Notes: generated by a model not told the origin, from the sequence alone. A DNA stretch of 64,000 bases from JBOGDS01 sp050743075 (GCA_050743075.1 JBOGDS010000003.1:1-64000), one strand, 5' to 3'. Numbered from the stretch's first letter, positions 16,570 through 25,477 are shown. Program-made: numbers and translations.

Positions 16570-17745
16570 TCAGGACCGGCCGGATGGCCTCAGACCGACC
16601 CACGGGGCGTCGGACGCGACGAACTCGATGTCGTGGGTGTCGTCGGGGGCGACGATGGCGATCAGGGCGGCTCCCTCAGCGGTCAGGGCAGCGGTGGCGG
16701 TCTTGGGCAGCCGGCCGCTGAAGGGCTGGATCGCCAGCGTGGTCGTCCCGCGCCGGCGGGTGATGTTCCAGGTTCCGCGCGTGAAGCCGTCGACGAGAAC
16801 GATCCGCGGCATCGCCCCGTTCACGTCGAAGCTCTGCTCGTGGTACCCGTCGGTGCTGACGCGGCTGCGGTCGGCGTGCGAGAGCAGCAGGTTGTCGTAG
16901 TCGTAGAGCAGCCGGGCCGGTGCCGGCGTGCCCGGGTCAGGCCGCGGCGCCTCCGGCAGGTCGAACAACTCGCGGCCCTCCTCGTCGCGGAAGCTGACGA
17001 GCTGCGGGCGCAGGCGGTCGACCACCTCGGCGAGCCGCGTCAGCCCGGACCAGGTCTGCGCGTCCCGCACCGTCGCCGGCCCGAAGGCCGCGAGGTAGCG
17101 CAGGACCATCTCGTCGACCGACGGCGCGGCGGACAGGGGCCGGCCCAGCCAGGTGTCGGCCGCCGTATGCGCGACCGGTCCGCTGCGCCTCCACAGCCCG
17201 CGCGGCGGCACCTGCACCATCGGCAGCCAGGCACGGACCGCCTTGGCGAGCGAGGCGGCGTCCCGGTCGGGCCAGCGCTCGCGCAGCAGCGTGCCGAACT
17301 CCTTGAACGTGAGCGCCCGGTCTGCGCCGAGCCTACGAGCCGCGGCCTCGAGCTCCCCGCGGTCGATGCCGACGAGGTTCCGGCCGAAGTTGCCGCTCAT
17401 GCTGCGCTCGATCACCGGCTGCACCAGCGGGCGCAGCGCGAGCGCGTCGTCCGCGGTGACCAGGTGGATGGTCGATCGCATCAGCGCGATCCGCACGACC
17501 TGGCGCTACTCCATCAGCTCGCAGACCTCGCTGGCCTGGAAGTCGGTCAACCGGTTCCACAACCCGACGTACCAGGTCTGCGGCGTCTGGGCCTGCAGGC
17601 CCACCAGGTGCTCGACCATCTCGGTCGCCGGCATTGCCACCCGCTCCAGCAGATGCTGGCGGGCCAGCGTGGCGCGGTCCAACGCACGCAGGCTCAGCAG
17701 CCCACTCGACGCCGGCCCACCGACGGATGACGTTTGCCTCGACAT
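16570..17745 (-). pseudogene. Winged-helix (HTH_42/AlkZ-like) protein interrupted by an in-frame TAG
   Basis: Read from the ATG at 17745, the frame encodes LLSLRALDRATLARQ...PATEMVEHLVGLQAQTP, the N-terminus of a winged-helix DNA-binding family related to AlkZ DNA glycosylases. It meets TAG at 17506-17508. The same frame then continues RQVVRIALMRSTIHLVTADD and runs intact to 16570, about 390 residues in all, the family's usual size. A single nonsense change is the only lesion, so decay is recent. GTG at 17496 could restart a truncated 308-residue protein, but that would lack the first winged-helix elements. Confidence 0.8.
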
Positions 17746-17799
17746 AACCCGACCTTCCGCACGGGAGTGCCCCACCCATCACCGAGGGGCGGCGTGCTG

Positions 17800-18760
17800 T
17801 CAGCGCAGCGTACGGAAGAAGGTCCGCATGTCGGCCACCAGCAGGTCCGGCACCTCCATGGCGGCGAAGTGACCGCCGCGGTCGAAGTCGGACCAGTGCA
17901 CGATGTTGTAGCCCTGCTCGGCGTAGCGGCGGATGGCGACGTCCTCGGCAAGGGCCGCCACACCGGTCGGCACCGCAGTCGGCGTCGGCCACGTCCCTGA
18001 GTGCATGTTCTCGTAGTACAGGTTCGCCGTGGAGGCTGCCGTGCCGGTCAGCCAGTAGAGCATCACGTCGGTGAGGATGCGGTCGCGGTCGACCGCGTCC
18101 TCCGGCAGTTCGCCGCGTGGGTCCACGCCTGGAACTTGTCGACGATCCAGGCCAGCTGCCCGACCGGAGAGTCGGTCAACCCGTACCCGATGGTCTGCGG
18201 CCTGGTGGCCTGGATCTGGAAGTAGCCGTTCCCCTCGGACAGGTAGTGCTTCAGCCGCGCCAACCGGGACTTCTCCACATCGGTGAGTTCGGCCATGGTG
18301 GCCTCGTCGACGTCACCGAACGGGATGAAGCCGTCGGTGGCCGCGTTCACGTGCACGCCGACGACGTGATCGGCGTCTACCCGGCCAAGGTCGGGCGCGA
18401 CGAAGGCGCCGTAGTCGCCGCCTTGCCCGCCGTAGCGTTCGTAACCGAGTCGGCTCATCAGTTCGGCCAGGGCCGCGGCGATGCGCGTGGTGTCCCATCC
18501 GGGGTCGGCCCGGAGAAGGCGAAACCCGGCAGCGACGGGATCACCAGGTGGAAAGCGTCGGCGGGGTCCCCGCCGTGCGCCCGAGGATCGGTCAGCGGCC
18601 CGATCACGTCGAGGAACTCGACGATCGACCCGGGCCAACCGTGGACGAGCACCAGCGGGAGGGCGTCGGGCTCGGGGGACCGCACGTGCAGGAAGTGGAT
18701 GTTCTGGCCGTCGATCGTGGTCGCGAACTGCGGGTACTCGTTCAGGTGCGCCGGTAGCGT
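17800..18760 (-). pseudogene. Truncated, frameshifted epoxide hydrolase (alpha/beta fold)
   Basis: Minus-strand fragments in three frames reconstruct an EHN-type epoxide hydrolase. They are LNEYPQFATTI...LVLVHGWPGSIVEFLDV with SLPGFAFSGP (to about 18505), then PGWDTTRIAAALAELM...GYFQIQATRPQT (to about 18105), then PRGELPEDAVDRDRILTDVMLYW to the TGA at 17800. The N-terminal EHN domain (about 90 residues) is missing. The homology starts at about 18755, 20 bp from the divergent TetR gene. Two frameshifts and the truncation make it non-functional. It was probably the target of that TetR regulator. Confidence 0.85.
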
Positions 18761-18781
18761 TCGTGGTGTTGACCATGGGAG

Positions 18782-19399
18782 TTGAGCGGTCGCCGAGGGC
18801 AGGCGGCCCGCAACGACGAGCGGATCCTCGACGCCGCCCGGGCGGTCTTCGTCGCCGATCCGGAGGCACCGGTGTCGGCCGTGGCCGAGCGGGCCGGGGT
18901 CGGCATCAGCGCGCTCTACCGACGGTATGCCAGCAAGGAGGAGATGCTCCAGACGCTCTGCCTCGACGGACTGCACCGGTACAACGCCAAGGTCGAGGCG
19001 GCGCTGCGCGACGACGGCGATCCCTGGCAGACGTTCACGCGGTTCATGCGCCGGATCGTCGACGAGGACACCCACTCGCTGACCCTGCGGCTGGTCGGAA
19101 CGTTCGGGCCGACGGAGGAACTGAACGCCGAGTCGATCCGAGCCCAGGAGCTCATCGGACAGTTCTTCGGGCGTACCATGGCGGCCGGCGTCATCCGTAC
19201 GGACCTGGCCGTCGACGACCTCGGCCCGATCTTCGAGATGATCGCGACGATCCGGGTCCGCGACGAGGAGCGCGCCGCGCTGTTGCGGCACCGGTACTTG
19301 GCCCTGGTGCTCGACGCCATCAAGGCTCCGGCGGGAACCGCGTTACCGGGGCCGCCGCCCACTCTGGCCGAGGTCATCGAGCGGTTCCTGCAGAGCTGA
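18782..19399 (+). CDS. TetR-family transcriptional regulator
   Basis: This 205-residue protein has an N-terminal TetR HTH, DERILDAARAVF...VSAVAERAGVGISALYRRYASKEEML, followed by a helical ligand-binding domain. The reading frame begins at TTG 18782 with GGGAG directly abutting it. An ATG at 18775 with better placement reads in another frame, so a one-base change near the start is possible and the exact N-terminus is uncertain. It is divergent from the epoxide hydrolase remnant, the usual arrangement of a repressor and its target, and is now left without that target. Confidence 0.8.
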   Translation: MSGRRGQAARNDERILDAARAVFVADPEAPVSAVAERAGVGISALYRRYASKEEMLQTLCLDGLHRYNAKVEAALRDDGDPWQTFTRFMRRIVDEDTHSLTLRLVGTFGPTEELNAESIRAQELIGQFFGRTMAAGVIRTDLAVDDLGPIFEMIATIRVRDEERAALLRHRYLALVLDAIKAPAGTALPGPPPTLAEVIERFLQS

Positions 19400-19428
19400 C
19401 CGGTGGTCTCATGGCGCGGCGCCACCGG
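19400..19428 (+). terminator. Hairpin after tetR
   Basis: CCGGTGG (19400-19406) and CCACCGG (19422-19428) can form a perfect 7-bp stem immediately after the TetR stop at 19399. This would separate the accessory segment from the parA operon. Confidence 0.45.
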
Positions 19429-19446
19429 CCTCCGCGGCAGCCGAGG

Positions 19447-19460
19447 TAGGCTCGCGAGCC
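19447..19460 (+). promoter_or_regulatory. Candidate promoter of the parA-scpAB operon
   Basis: TAGGCT (19447-19452) resembles an actinobacterial -10 box. It overlaps the perfect 12-bp palindrome GGCTCGCGAGCC (19449-19460), which could be an operator. No good -35 is visible. GGAGGAG at about 19481 lies 13 nt before the annotated parA GTG. Confidence 0.35.
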
Positions 19461-19499
19461 GACAGCGTCCGTACCGTCGCGGAGGAGCTCTGACGGCTC

Positions 19500-20432
19500 G
19501 TGGACACCTCGACCCGGGGCAGCCGCACCGGCGTGCTCTTCGACGATGTGGGTCCTGGCGTGACGGAGTCCGAGGAGGTAAACCTCGGCCCGACGCAGCG
19601 CCCGCGCAAGGAGTTCCCGCAGCCGCCGCCGGTCAAGCGCCACGGGCCCGGCCGGGTCGTCGCCATGTGCAACCAGAAGGGTGGCGTCGGCAAGACGACG
19701 ACCACGATCAACCTGGGCGCGGCGCTGGCCGACTACGGCCGGCGGGTGCTCCTGGTCGACTTCGACCCGCAGGGCGCGTTGTCGGTCGGGCTCGGGGTCG
19801 ACGCACACGACCTGGAGCTGTCCGTCTACAACCTGGTGATGGAGCGCGACGTCAAGCCGGCTGACATCCTGCACGAGACGTCCGTCCCCGGCATGGACCT
19901 GCTGCCGAGCAACATCGACCTTTCCGCCGCGGAGATCCAGCTGGTCAGCGAGGTCGCCCGCGAGCACGCGCTGTCCCGCGCCCTGCAGTCCGTCATTCCC
20001 GACTACGACGTCATCCTGGTCGACTGCCAGCCGTCCCTGGGCATGCTGACGGTCAACGCCCTGACGGCCTCCGACGGCGTCATCGTGCCACTCGAGTGCG
20101 AGTACTTCGCGCTGCGCGGCGTGGCGCTGCTCCAGGAGACGATCGAGAAGGTCCGCGACCGGCTCAACCCGCGACTGACGATCGAGGGCCTGCTGGCCAC
20201 CATGTACGACTCGCGCACCGTGCACGGGCGAGAGGTCCTGGCCCGGCTGGTCGAGGCGTTCGGGGAGAAGGTCTTCCACACGGTCGTGGCGCGGACCATC
20301 CGCTTCCCGGAGACCACGGTGGCGGGCTTGCCGATCACCAGCTTCGCGCCCGAGTCGCCCGGGGCGGCGGCGTACCGGCAGCTGGCCAGGGAGGTGCTCG
20401 CCCGGTGGCAGACGGCGCCCTCCAGGAGCTGA
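19500..20432 (+). CDS. parA: ParA/Soj-family ATPase
   Basis: This 310-residue protein has a deviant Walker A KGGVGKTT (60-67), the Walker A' LLVDFDPQGALSVG and Walker B VILVDCQPSLG, as in ParA/Soj/MinD ATPases. A disordered N-terminal extension of about 50 residues precedes the domain. No parB follows. The gene instead leads into scpA-scpB, the actinobacterial arrangement in which this ParA-like protein accompanies the condensin partners. It probably binds ATP and DNA and acts in chromosome organisation. It is unlikely to be the oriC-proximal parA, which pairs with parB. The stop overlaps the scpA start. Confidence 0.9.
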   Translation: MDTSTRGSRTGVLFDDVGPGVTESEEVNLGPTQRPRKEFPQPPPVKRHGPGRVVAMCNQKGGVGKTTTTINLGAALADYGRRVLLVDFDPQGALSVGLGVDAHDLELSVYNLVMERDVKPADILHETSVPGMDLLPSNIDLSAAEIQLVSEVAREHALSRALQSVIPDYDVILVDCQPSLGMLTVNALTASDGVIVPLECEYFALRGVALLQETIEKVRDRLNPRLTIEGLLATMYDSRTVHGREVLARLVEAFGEKVFHTVVARTIRFPETTVAGLPITSFAPESPGAAAYRQLAREVLARWQTAPSRS

Positions 20433-21271
20433 CGGCTCCGCGGGCCGCCGCCGCCGAGCGATTCGAGGTGCACCTCGACAACTTCGAGGGCCCGTTCGAC
20501 CTGCTGCTCAGCCTGATCGCCAAGCACAAGCTCGACGTCACGGAGGTGGCGCTGCACCAGGTGACCGACGAGTTCATCGCGCATATCAAGGCGATCGGCC
20601 CCGAGTGGGACCTCGACCTGGCCAGCGAGTTCCTCGTCGTCGCGTCGACGCTGCTCGACCTCAAGACCGCGCGCTTGCTGCCCAGCGGCGAGGTCGAGGA
20701 CGAGGACGACCTGGCCCTGCTGGAGGCGCGCGACCTGCTCTTCGCCCGGCTGCTCCAGTACAGGGCCTACAAGGAGGTCGCGTCGGTCCTGGCGGCCCGG
20801 ATGCGCGACGAGTCGCTGCGCTTCCCGCGGGCGGTCGGTCTGGAGGAGCGCTACGCCGCGCTGCTGCCGGAGGTCGTCGTCGGGCTCGGGCCGCACGAGC
20901 TCACGGCCCTGGCGGCTCGCACGCTCGAACCCAAGCCGCCACAGACCATCGGCACGGCACACCTGCACGAGGCCAGGGTCAGCGTGCGTGAGCAGGCCGC
21001 GGTGCTCGTCGAGCGGCTGCGCCGGTCCCGCAGCGCCACGTTCCGCGCCCTGTCCGCCGACTGTCCGACGACGCTGCACGTCGTCGCCCGGTTCCTGGCC
21101 CTGCTCGAGCTCTACCGCGACCGGGTCGTCAGCTTCGAGCAGCTCACCCCGCTCGGGGAGCTGACCGTGCGGTGGAGCGGCGATGACGGGCCGGTCGACG
21201 CCGTCACCGACGAGTATGACGACGAGCCGGGGCGCCAGGCCGCGCTGGCCGAGAAGGGCGGTCCGGCGTGA
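20405..21271 (+). CDS. scpA: Segregation and condensation protein A
   Basis: ScpA is the kleisin of the bacterial condensin and bridges the SMC heads together with ScpB. This 288-residue protein starts with the conserved FEVHLDNFEGPFDLLLSLI block and IAKHKLDVTEVAL. The middle is acidic and the C-terminal winged helix contains FLALLELYRDRVV. The GTG at 20405 overlaps the end of parA by 28 nt, and longer readings run through parA. The gene shares four bases (GTGA) with scpB. Confidence 0.93.
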   Translation: MADGALQELTAPRAAAAERFEVHLDNFEGPFDLLLSLIAKHKLDVTEVALHQVTDEFIAHIKAIGPEWDLDLASEFLVVASTLLDLKTARLLPSGEVEDEDDLALLEARDLLFARLLQYRAYKEVASVLAARMRDESLRFPRAVGLEERYAALLPEVVVGLGPHELTALAARTLEPKPPQTIGTAHLHEARVSVREQAAVLVERLRRSRSATFRALSADCPTTLHVVARFLALLELYRDRVVSFEQLTPLGELTVRWSGDDGPVDAVTDEYDDEPGRQAALAEKGGPA

Positions 21272-21828
21272 GCGAACAACCGCTGCCCGCCGAGCCGACG
21301 CTCTCGGCAGCCATCGAAGCAGTCCTGCTCGTCGTCGACGAGCCGGTCGCCGACGTGACGCTCGCACAGGTGCTCGAGCGTCCGCGAACCGAGGTGGCCG
21401 CGACGCTGCGCGGGCTGGCCGACGACTACACCGCCTCCGGGCGGGGCTTCGAACTGCGTGAGGTGGCCGGTGGCTGGCGGCTCTACACCCGCGCCGAGTG
21501 CGCACCTGTCGTCGAGCGTTTCGTGCTCGACGGGCAGCAGGCCCGGCTGACCCAGGCGGCGCTGGAGACGCTGGCCGTGGTGGCCTACCGGCAGCCGGTG
21601 AGCAGGTCCCGTGTCTCGGCGGTCCGCGGCGTCAACTGCGACGGCGTCATGCGGACGCTCACCACCAGAGGGCTGGTGGAGGAGGCAGGCGTCGACATCG
21701 AGACGGGCGCAACGCTGTACCGCACGTCGTCGTTCTTCCTGGAGCGCCTGGGGATGTCGTCGCTGGACGAGCTGCCACCGCTGGCGCCGTACCTGCCCGA
21801 CGTCGAGGACGTCGACGGTGCCCGGTGA
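21268..21828 (+). CDS. scpB: Segregation and condensation protein B
   Basis: This 186-residue protein has the two winged-helix domains of ScpB, including LSAAIEAVLLVVDEPV at the N-terminus and the diagnostic LTQAALETLAVVAYRQPVSRSRVSAVRGVN. It dimerises and binds ScpA in the SMC complex. The start overlaps the scpA stop, and the 3' end overlaps rluB by 11 nt, so the operon is tightly coupled. Confidence 0.95.
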   Translation: MSEQPLPAEPTLSAAIEAVLLVVDEPVADVTLAQVLERPRTEVAATLRGLADDYTASGRGFELREVAGGWRLYTRAECAPVVERFVLDGQQARLTQAALETLAVVAYRQPVSRSRVSAVRGVNCDGVMRTLTTRGLVEEAGVDIETGATLYRTSSFFLERLGMSSLDELPPLAPYLPDVEDVDGAR

Positions 21829-22555
21829 GACCGGAGTCCGCCTGCAGAAGGTGCTCGCGGCCGCTGGCGTCGGGAGCCGGCGGGCGTGCGAGGAGTTGAT
21901 CGCAGCGGGCCGGGTGTCGGTGGACGGGGACGTGGTCCGTGAGATGGGAACACGGGTCGACCCGGCTGTCGCGGTCATCGCCGTCGACGGGTTGCGGATC
22001 ACGCCGACGGAGGCGGGCCTGGTCCACCTGGCCATGAACAAGCCGCGCGGCGTCGTCAGCACGATGAGCGACCCGCACGGCCGGCCGAACCTCGGTGACT
22101 ACGTCGAGGGCCGTTCCGAGCGGCTCTTTCACGTCGGGAGGCTCGACGCCGACACCGAAGGCCTCATCCTCCTCACCAACGACGGCGACCTCGCCCACCG
22201 GCTGACGCATCCCAGCTACGGCGTGGCGAAGACCTACCTGGCCGAGGTGTCCGGCCCGGTCGGGCGCGACGTCGGCAGGACACTGCGGGCCGGCATCGAG
22301 CTCGACGACGACGTGGTCACGGTCGACGGATTCCGGATCGTGGGACGGTCGGCGGGCAGGGTGATGGTCGAGCTCGTCCTGCACGAGGGGCGCAAGCACG
22401 TCGTGCGGCGGCTCCTCGACGCCGTGGGCCACCCGGTCGAGCGGCTCGTCCGCACGGACATCGGGCCCATCACGCTCGGCCAGCTGCGGCCGGGACGGAC
22501 CCGGGCGCTGACCCAGGACGAGGTCGGGCGCCTCTACCGCGAGGTAGGCCTCTAG
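21818..22555 (+). CDS. rluB: Pseudouridine synthase RluB/RsuA family
   Basis: This 245-residue protein has an N-terminal S4 domain (VRLQKVLAAAGVGSRRACEELI) and the RsuA/RluB catalytic domain. The catalytic Asp lies in GRLDADTEGLILLTND, and the MNKPRGVVST and HEGRKHVVRRLLDAVGHPV motifs are conserved. RluB isomerises a uridine in 23S rRNA helix 89, while RsuA acts on 16S, and in actinobacteria the scpB-linked copy is normally called RluB. The GTG at 21818 lies inside the scpB end. Confidence 0.9.
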   Translation: MPGETGVRLQKVLAAAGVGSRRACEELIAAGRVSVDGDVVREMGTRVDPAVAVIAVDGLRITPTEAGLVHLAMNKPRGVVSTMSDPHGRPNLGDYVEGRSERLFHVGRLDADTEGLILLTNDGDLAHRLTHPSYGVAKTYLAEVSGPVGRDVGRTLRAGIELDDDVVTVDGFRIVGRSAGRVMVELVLHEGRKHVVRRLLDAVGHPVERLVRTDIGPITLGQLRPGRTRALTQDEVGRLYREVGL

Positions 22556-22927
22556 ATGAGCCTGCGGGCGGTTCGAGGTGCGACCCAACTGGACGTGGAC
22601 GAACGCGGACACTTGCTCAGGCGGGTCCGCGAGCTGGTCGACGCGGTGCTTTCACGCAACGCTCTGTCGAGTGACGACCTCGTGAGCATCGTGTTCACCG
22701 CGACGGCGGACCTGCGCTCCGAGTTCCCCGCCTACGCAGCCCGCTCGATCGGGATCAGCGACGTCCCTCTGCTCTGTGCGCAGGAACTCGACGTCGAGGG
22801 GGCACTGCCGCGCGTCGTGCGGCTGATGGCGCACGTCGAGACACCGCTGTCCAGGTCCGAGATCCGCCACGTCTACCTGCACGGTGCCCGCGACCTTCGC
22901 ACCGACCTGCCCCGCGATCCAGGATGA
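22556..22927 (+). CDS. aroH: Chorismate mutase, AroH type
   Basis: This 123-residue protein is the size of the trimeric AroH class. Active-site residues are visible: Arg7 in RAVRGAT, Cys74 and Glu77 in PLLCAQELD, and an Arg near 89 in the RVVRLMAHV stretch. It converts chorismate to prephenate, the substrate of the prephenate dehydrogenase encoded 40 bp downstream. The ATG follows the rluB stop with no gap. AroH-type mutases are less common than the AroQ type. Confidence 0.92.
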   Translation: MSLRAVRGATQLDVDERGHLLRRVRELVDAVLSRNALSSDDLVSIVFTATADLRSEFPAYAARSIGISDVPLLCAQELDVEGALPRVVRLMAHVETPLSRSEIRHVYLHGARDLRTDLPRDPG

Positions 22928-22967
22928 CCAGGACCGGTCTGCGGGTCGAACCGGGGGTATATCGTCG

Positions 22968-24800
22968 ATGATCATGGGAACGGCGGGCACGCAGCCGTCC
23001 ATGACGAGTGTCCTGATCGTGGGGGCGGGCCTGCTCGGCACCTCGCTGGGGCTCGCGTTGCGGCGGGCCGGAGTCGACGTGCGGCTGCGCGACAACGACG
23101 ACGGCGCCCGGGCCGAGGCCGTGCGGCTGGGCGCCGGGCGCCCCGACGAACCAGGAGAGCCGGCCGAGCTCGCGGTGGTCGGGGTACCTCCCGCGGCGAC
23201 AGCGCGTGCCGTCGTCGAGGTCCTCGACGGAGGGCTCGCCGAGTACGCCACCGACGTCGCCAGCGTCAAGGCCCAACTTGCGGAGCAGGTCAGGTCGCTC
23301 GCCCAGCAGCCGGGCCGGTACGTGGGCGGGCATCCGATGGCCGGCCGTGAGGTCTCAGGCCCCGGTGCGGCGCTGGTCGACCTGTTCGAAGGTCGCCCGT
23401 GGGTGCTCTGCCCGGACGCGGACACCGACCCGCAGGCAGTGGGCCGGGCGCTGCGGGTCGCACGGCTGGCCGGTGCCGTCCCCGTCACCATGCCGGCGAA
23501 CGACCACGATGCCGCCGTCGCCCTGGTATCGCACGCGCCGCACCTGGTGGCCGCCCTCGTCGCGGCGCGGTTCGTCGACGCGCCGGCACACGAGGTCCGG
23601 CTCGCCGGCCCGGGCGTCACCGACGTCACCAGAGTCGCCGCCGGCGACCCGTCGATGTGGACCGAGATCCTCGCTGCCAACGCGAGCGCTGTGGCCGATG
23701 TGCTCACGGCCCTGCGGACGGACCTCGACAGGGCGCTGGCCGCGCTCGGATCAGCGTCACCCGGACCCGGCGGAGCTCTGACCGAGCTCCTTCGGGCCGG
23801 CGTCGACGGACGGGGCCGGCTGCCCGGCAAGCACGGCGCCCCGCCGACCGACTACGCGACCGTGGCCGTCGTCGTCGACGACCGCCCCGGACAGCTGGCG
23901 GCCCTCTTCGCCGACGCCGGGCGCGCCGGGGTCAACGTCGAGGACGTCCGGATCGAGCACAGTCCGGGCCAGCCGGTCGGGCTGGTCGAGCTCGACGTGC
24001 GACCTGGCTCAGACCTCGTGCTGGCCTCGGCGTTGCAGGAGGTCGGGTGGAGCGTGCACGGCGCCGCACTACCCTCGTCCCGTCCCGCGTCCGCCGCAGG
24101 AGGAGTGCACGTGCAGCAGCCGCTGTCCCTCGTCGTCGCCATCGACGGGCCGTCCGGATCGGGCAAGTCGACGGTCGCCCGCCGGGTCGCGGCTGCGCTC
24201 GGGCTGCGTTTTCTCGACACCGGCGCCATGTACCGGGCCCTCACCTGGTGGCTGATGGAGCAGGGCGTCGACCTCGCCGACCAGGAGCGCGTGGCGGCCC
24301 TCGCCACCTCCCTTCCCTTGCGGATGGGGCTGGATCCGACCAACCCGACCGTGCATGTCGGCACGACCGACGTCGGCGCGGCCATCCGGGAGACCCGCAT
24401 CTCCGCCGCCGTCAGCTCCGTGGCGACAAACCTGGGCGTCCGCGCCGAGTTGGTGCGCCGCCAGCGCGCCGTCGTCGACGAGGGCGGCGTCGTCGCCGAG
24501 GGCCGTGACATCACGACCGTGGTCGCACCGGACGCGCCCGTGCGTGTGTTGCTGACCGCAAGCGAGCATGCACGCCTCGCCCGGCGGGCGCGCGACGTGC
24601 ACGGAGTCGACGACGCCGAGGCGGTCGAGGCCACCCGCGACCAGGTGCTCCGGCGCGACGCCGACGACTCCGCCGTGGCGCGCTTCCTCGAGGCGACCGA
24701 CGGCGTCGACGTCGTCGACTCGTCGGAGCTGACCCTCGACGAGGCCGTCCGTGCCATTCTCGACCTGGTTCGGCAACGGGTCGGGGTGACGCCGGCATGA
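22968..24800 (+). CDS. tyrA: Prephenate dehydrogenase fused in frame to cytidylate kinase
   Basis: One reading frame of about 610 residues encodes a full TyrA and a full Cmk with no stop between. TyrA has the GAGLLGTSLGLALRRAG Rossmann motif, GGHPMAGRE and a C-terminal ACT domain (ATVAVVVDDRPGQLAALF), which usually senses tyrosine. A Pro/Ser/Ala linker (about residues 365-380) leads to the CMP kinase. TyrA makes 4-hydroxyphenylpyruvate from prephenate supplied by the preceding AroH. Starts at 22968 and 22974 both follow GGGGGT. An internal RBS before the kinase means separate Cmk may also be made. Confidence 0.8.
   Translation: MIMGTAGTQPSMTSVLIVGAGLLGTSLGLALRRAGVDVRLRDNDDGARAEAVRLGAGRPDEPGEPAELAVVGVPPAATARAVVEVLDGGLAEYATDVASVKAQLAEQVRSLAQQPGRYVGGHPMAGREVSGPGAALVDLFEGRPWVLCPDADTDPQAVGRALRVARLAGAVPVTMPANDHDAAVALVSHAPHLVAALVAARFVDAPAHEVRLAGPGVTDVTRVAAGDPSMWTEILAANASAVADVLTALRTDLDRALAALGSASPGPGGALTELLRAGVDGRGRLPGKHGAPPTDYATVAVVVDDRPGQLAALFADAGRAGVNVEDVRIEHSPGQPVGLVELDVRPGSDLVLASALQEVGWSVHGAALPSSRPASAAGGVHVQQPLSLVVAIDGPSGSGKSTVARRVAAALGLRFLDTGAMYRALTWWLMEQGVDLADQERVAALATSLPLRMGLDPTNPTVHVGTTDVGAAIRETRISAAVSSVATNLGVRAELVRRQRAVVDEGGVVAEGRDITTVVAPDAPVRVLLTASEHARLARRARDVHGVDDAEAVEATRDQVLRRDADDSAVARFLEATDGVDVVDSSELTLDEAVRAILDLVRQRVGVTPA
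24111..24800 (+). CDS. cmk: Cytidylate kinase (internal start within the tyrA frame)
   Basis: The C-terminal 229 residues are a complete (d)CMP kinase with P-loop GPSGSGKS (13-20), FLDTGAMYRALTWW, the long CMP-specific insert and the EGRDITTVVAPDAPV block. It phosphorylates CMP and dCMP. AGGAGGA (24098-24104) lies exactly 6 nt before the GTG at 24111, an excellent ribosome binding site inside the fused frame, so an unfused enzyme of normal length is likely. An alternative GTG at 24105 has no spacing. The stop overlaps plsC (ATGA). Confidence 0.85.
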   Translation: MQQPLSLVVAIDGPSGSGKSTVARRVAAALGLRFLDTGAMYRALTWWLMEQGVDLADQERVAALATSLPLRMGLDPTNPTVHVGTTDVGAAIRETRISAAVSSVATNLGVRAELVRRQRAVVDEGGVVAEGRDITTVVAPDAPVRVLLTASEHARLARRARDVHGVDDAEAVEATRDQVLRRDADDSAVARFLEATDGVDVVDSSELTLDEAVRAILDLVRQRVGVTPA

Positions 24801-25477
24801 AGGCGCCCACCCGCAGGGGCGCGGCGGCGGGCTGGCGGATCGCCCATGTCGTGATGCCGACCGGCTGGTCGGTCCGTGCCCACGACGCGCATCTGGTGCC
24901 GGCGACCGGGCCGGTGATCCTCGCGCCCAACCACGCCGGGTTCCTCGACGCTCCGCTCCTGATGGGTGCGGTGCCCCGCCCGATCCACTGCCTGACCAAG
25001 AAGGAGATGTTCTTGGGTCCGATGGGCTGGTTCCTGCGGGCCATCGGGCAGATCCCGATCGACCGCAGCGGCCCGGACCGCACGGCGCTGCTACGGTCGG
25101 CGGCCGTCCTGGCGGAAGGCCGGGTGCTCGTGGTCTATCCGGAGGGCCAGCGAGGCACCGGAGACTTCGCCGACGTGCGACCGGGTCTGGCCTGGTTCGC
25201 GTTGCGGTCCGGCGCCCCCGTGGTTCCGGTCGTGTCACTCGGGACCGGCGCCAGGGGGACGACCTGGACGGCCGTGCCAGCCGTGCGGTCACGGTTGGAC
25301 GTCGTCTTCGGGCCGCCTGTGGAGGTTCCTGCCGGTGAGCGCTCCCGGGCCGCATTGACGTCTGCCAGCGAGAAGCTGCGCGACGCCCTGACCGCGCACC
25401 ACGCCGCGGTGGTACGACGGTTCGGCCAGGCACCCAGCGACGGCCACCCGGCTTCGACCGGCGAGGAGACGACGTGA
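24797..25477 (+). CDS. plsC: 1-acyl-sn-glycerol-3-phosphate acyltransferase
   Basis: This 226-residue PlsC-family protein has the catalytic HX4D motif as NHAGFLD (His46, Asp51), the acceptor-binding block in GQIPIDRSG and the EGxR motif in YPEGQRGTGDF. It acylates lysophosphatidate to phosphatidate at the membrane. The start overlaps the cmk stop and the stop overlaps der, so it is embedded in the housekeeping operon. Confidence 0.9.
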   Translation: MKAPTRRGAAAGWRIAHVVMPTGWSVRAHDAHLVPATGPVILAPNHAGFLDAPLLMGAVPRPIHCLTKKEMFLGPMGWFLRAIGQIPIDRSGPDRTALLRSAAVLAEGRVLVVYPEGQRGTGDFADVRPGLAWFALRSGAPVVPVVSLGTGARGTTWTAVPAVRSRLDVVFGPPVEVPAGERSRAALTSASEKLRDALTAHHAAVVRRFGQAPSDGHPASTGEETT

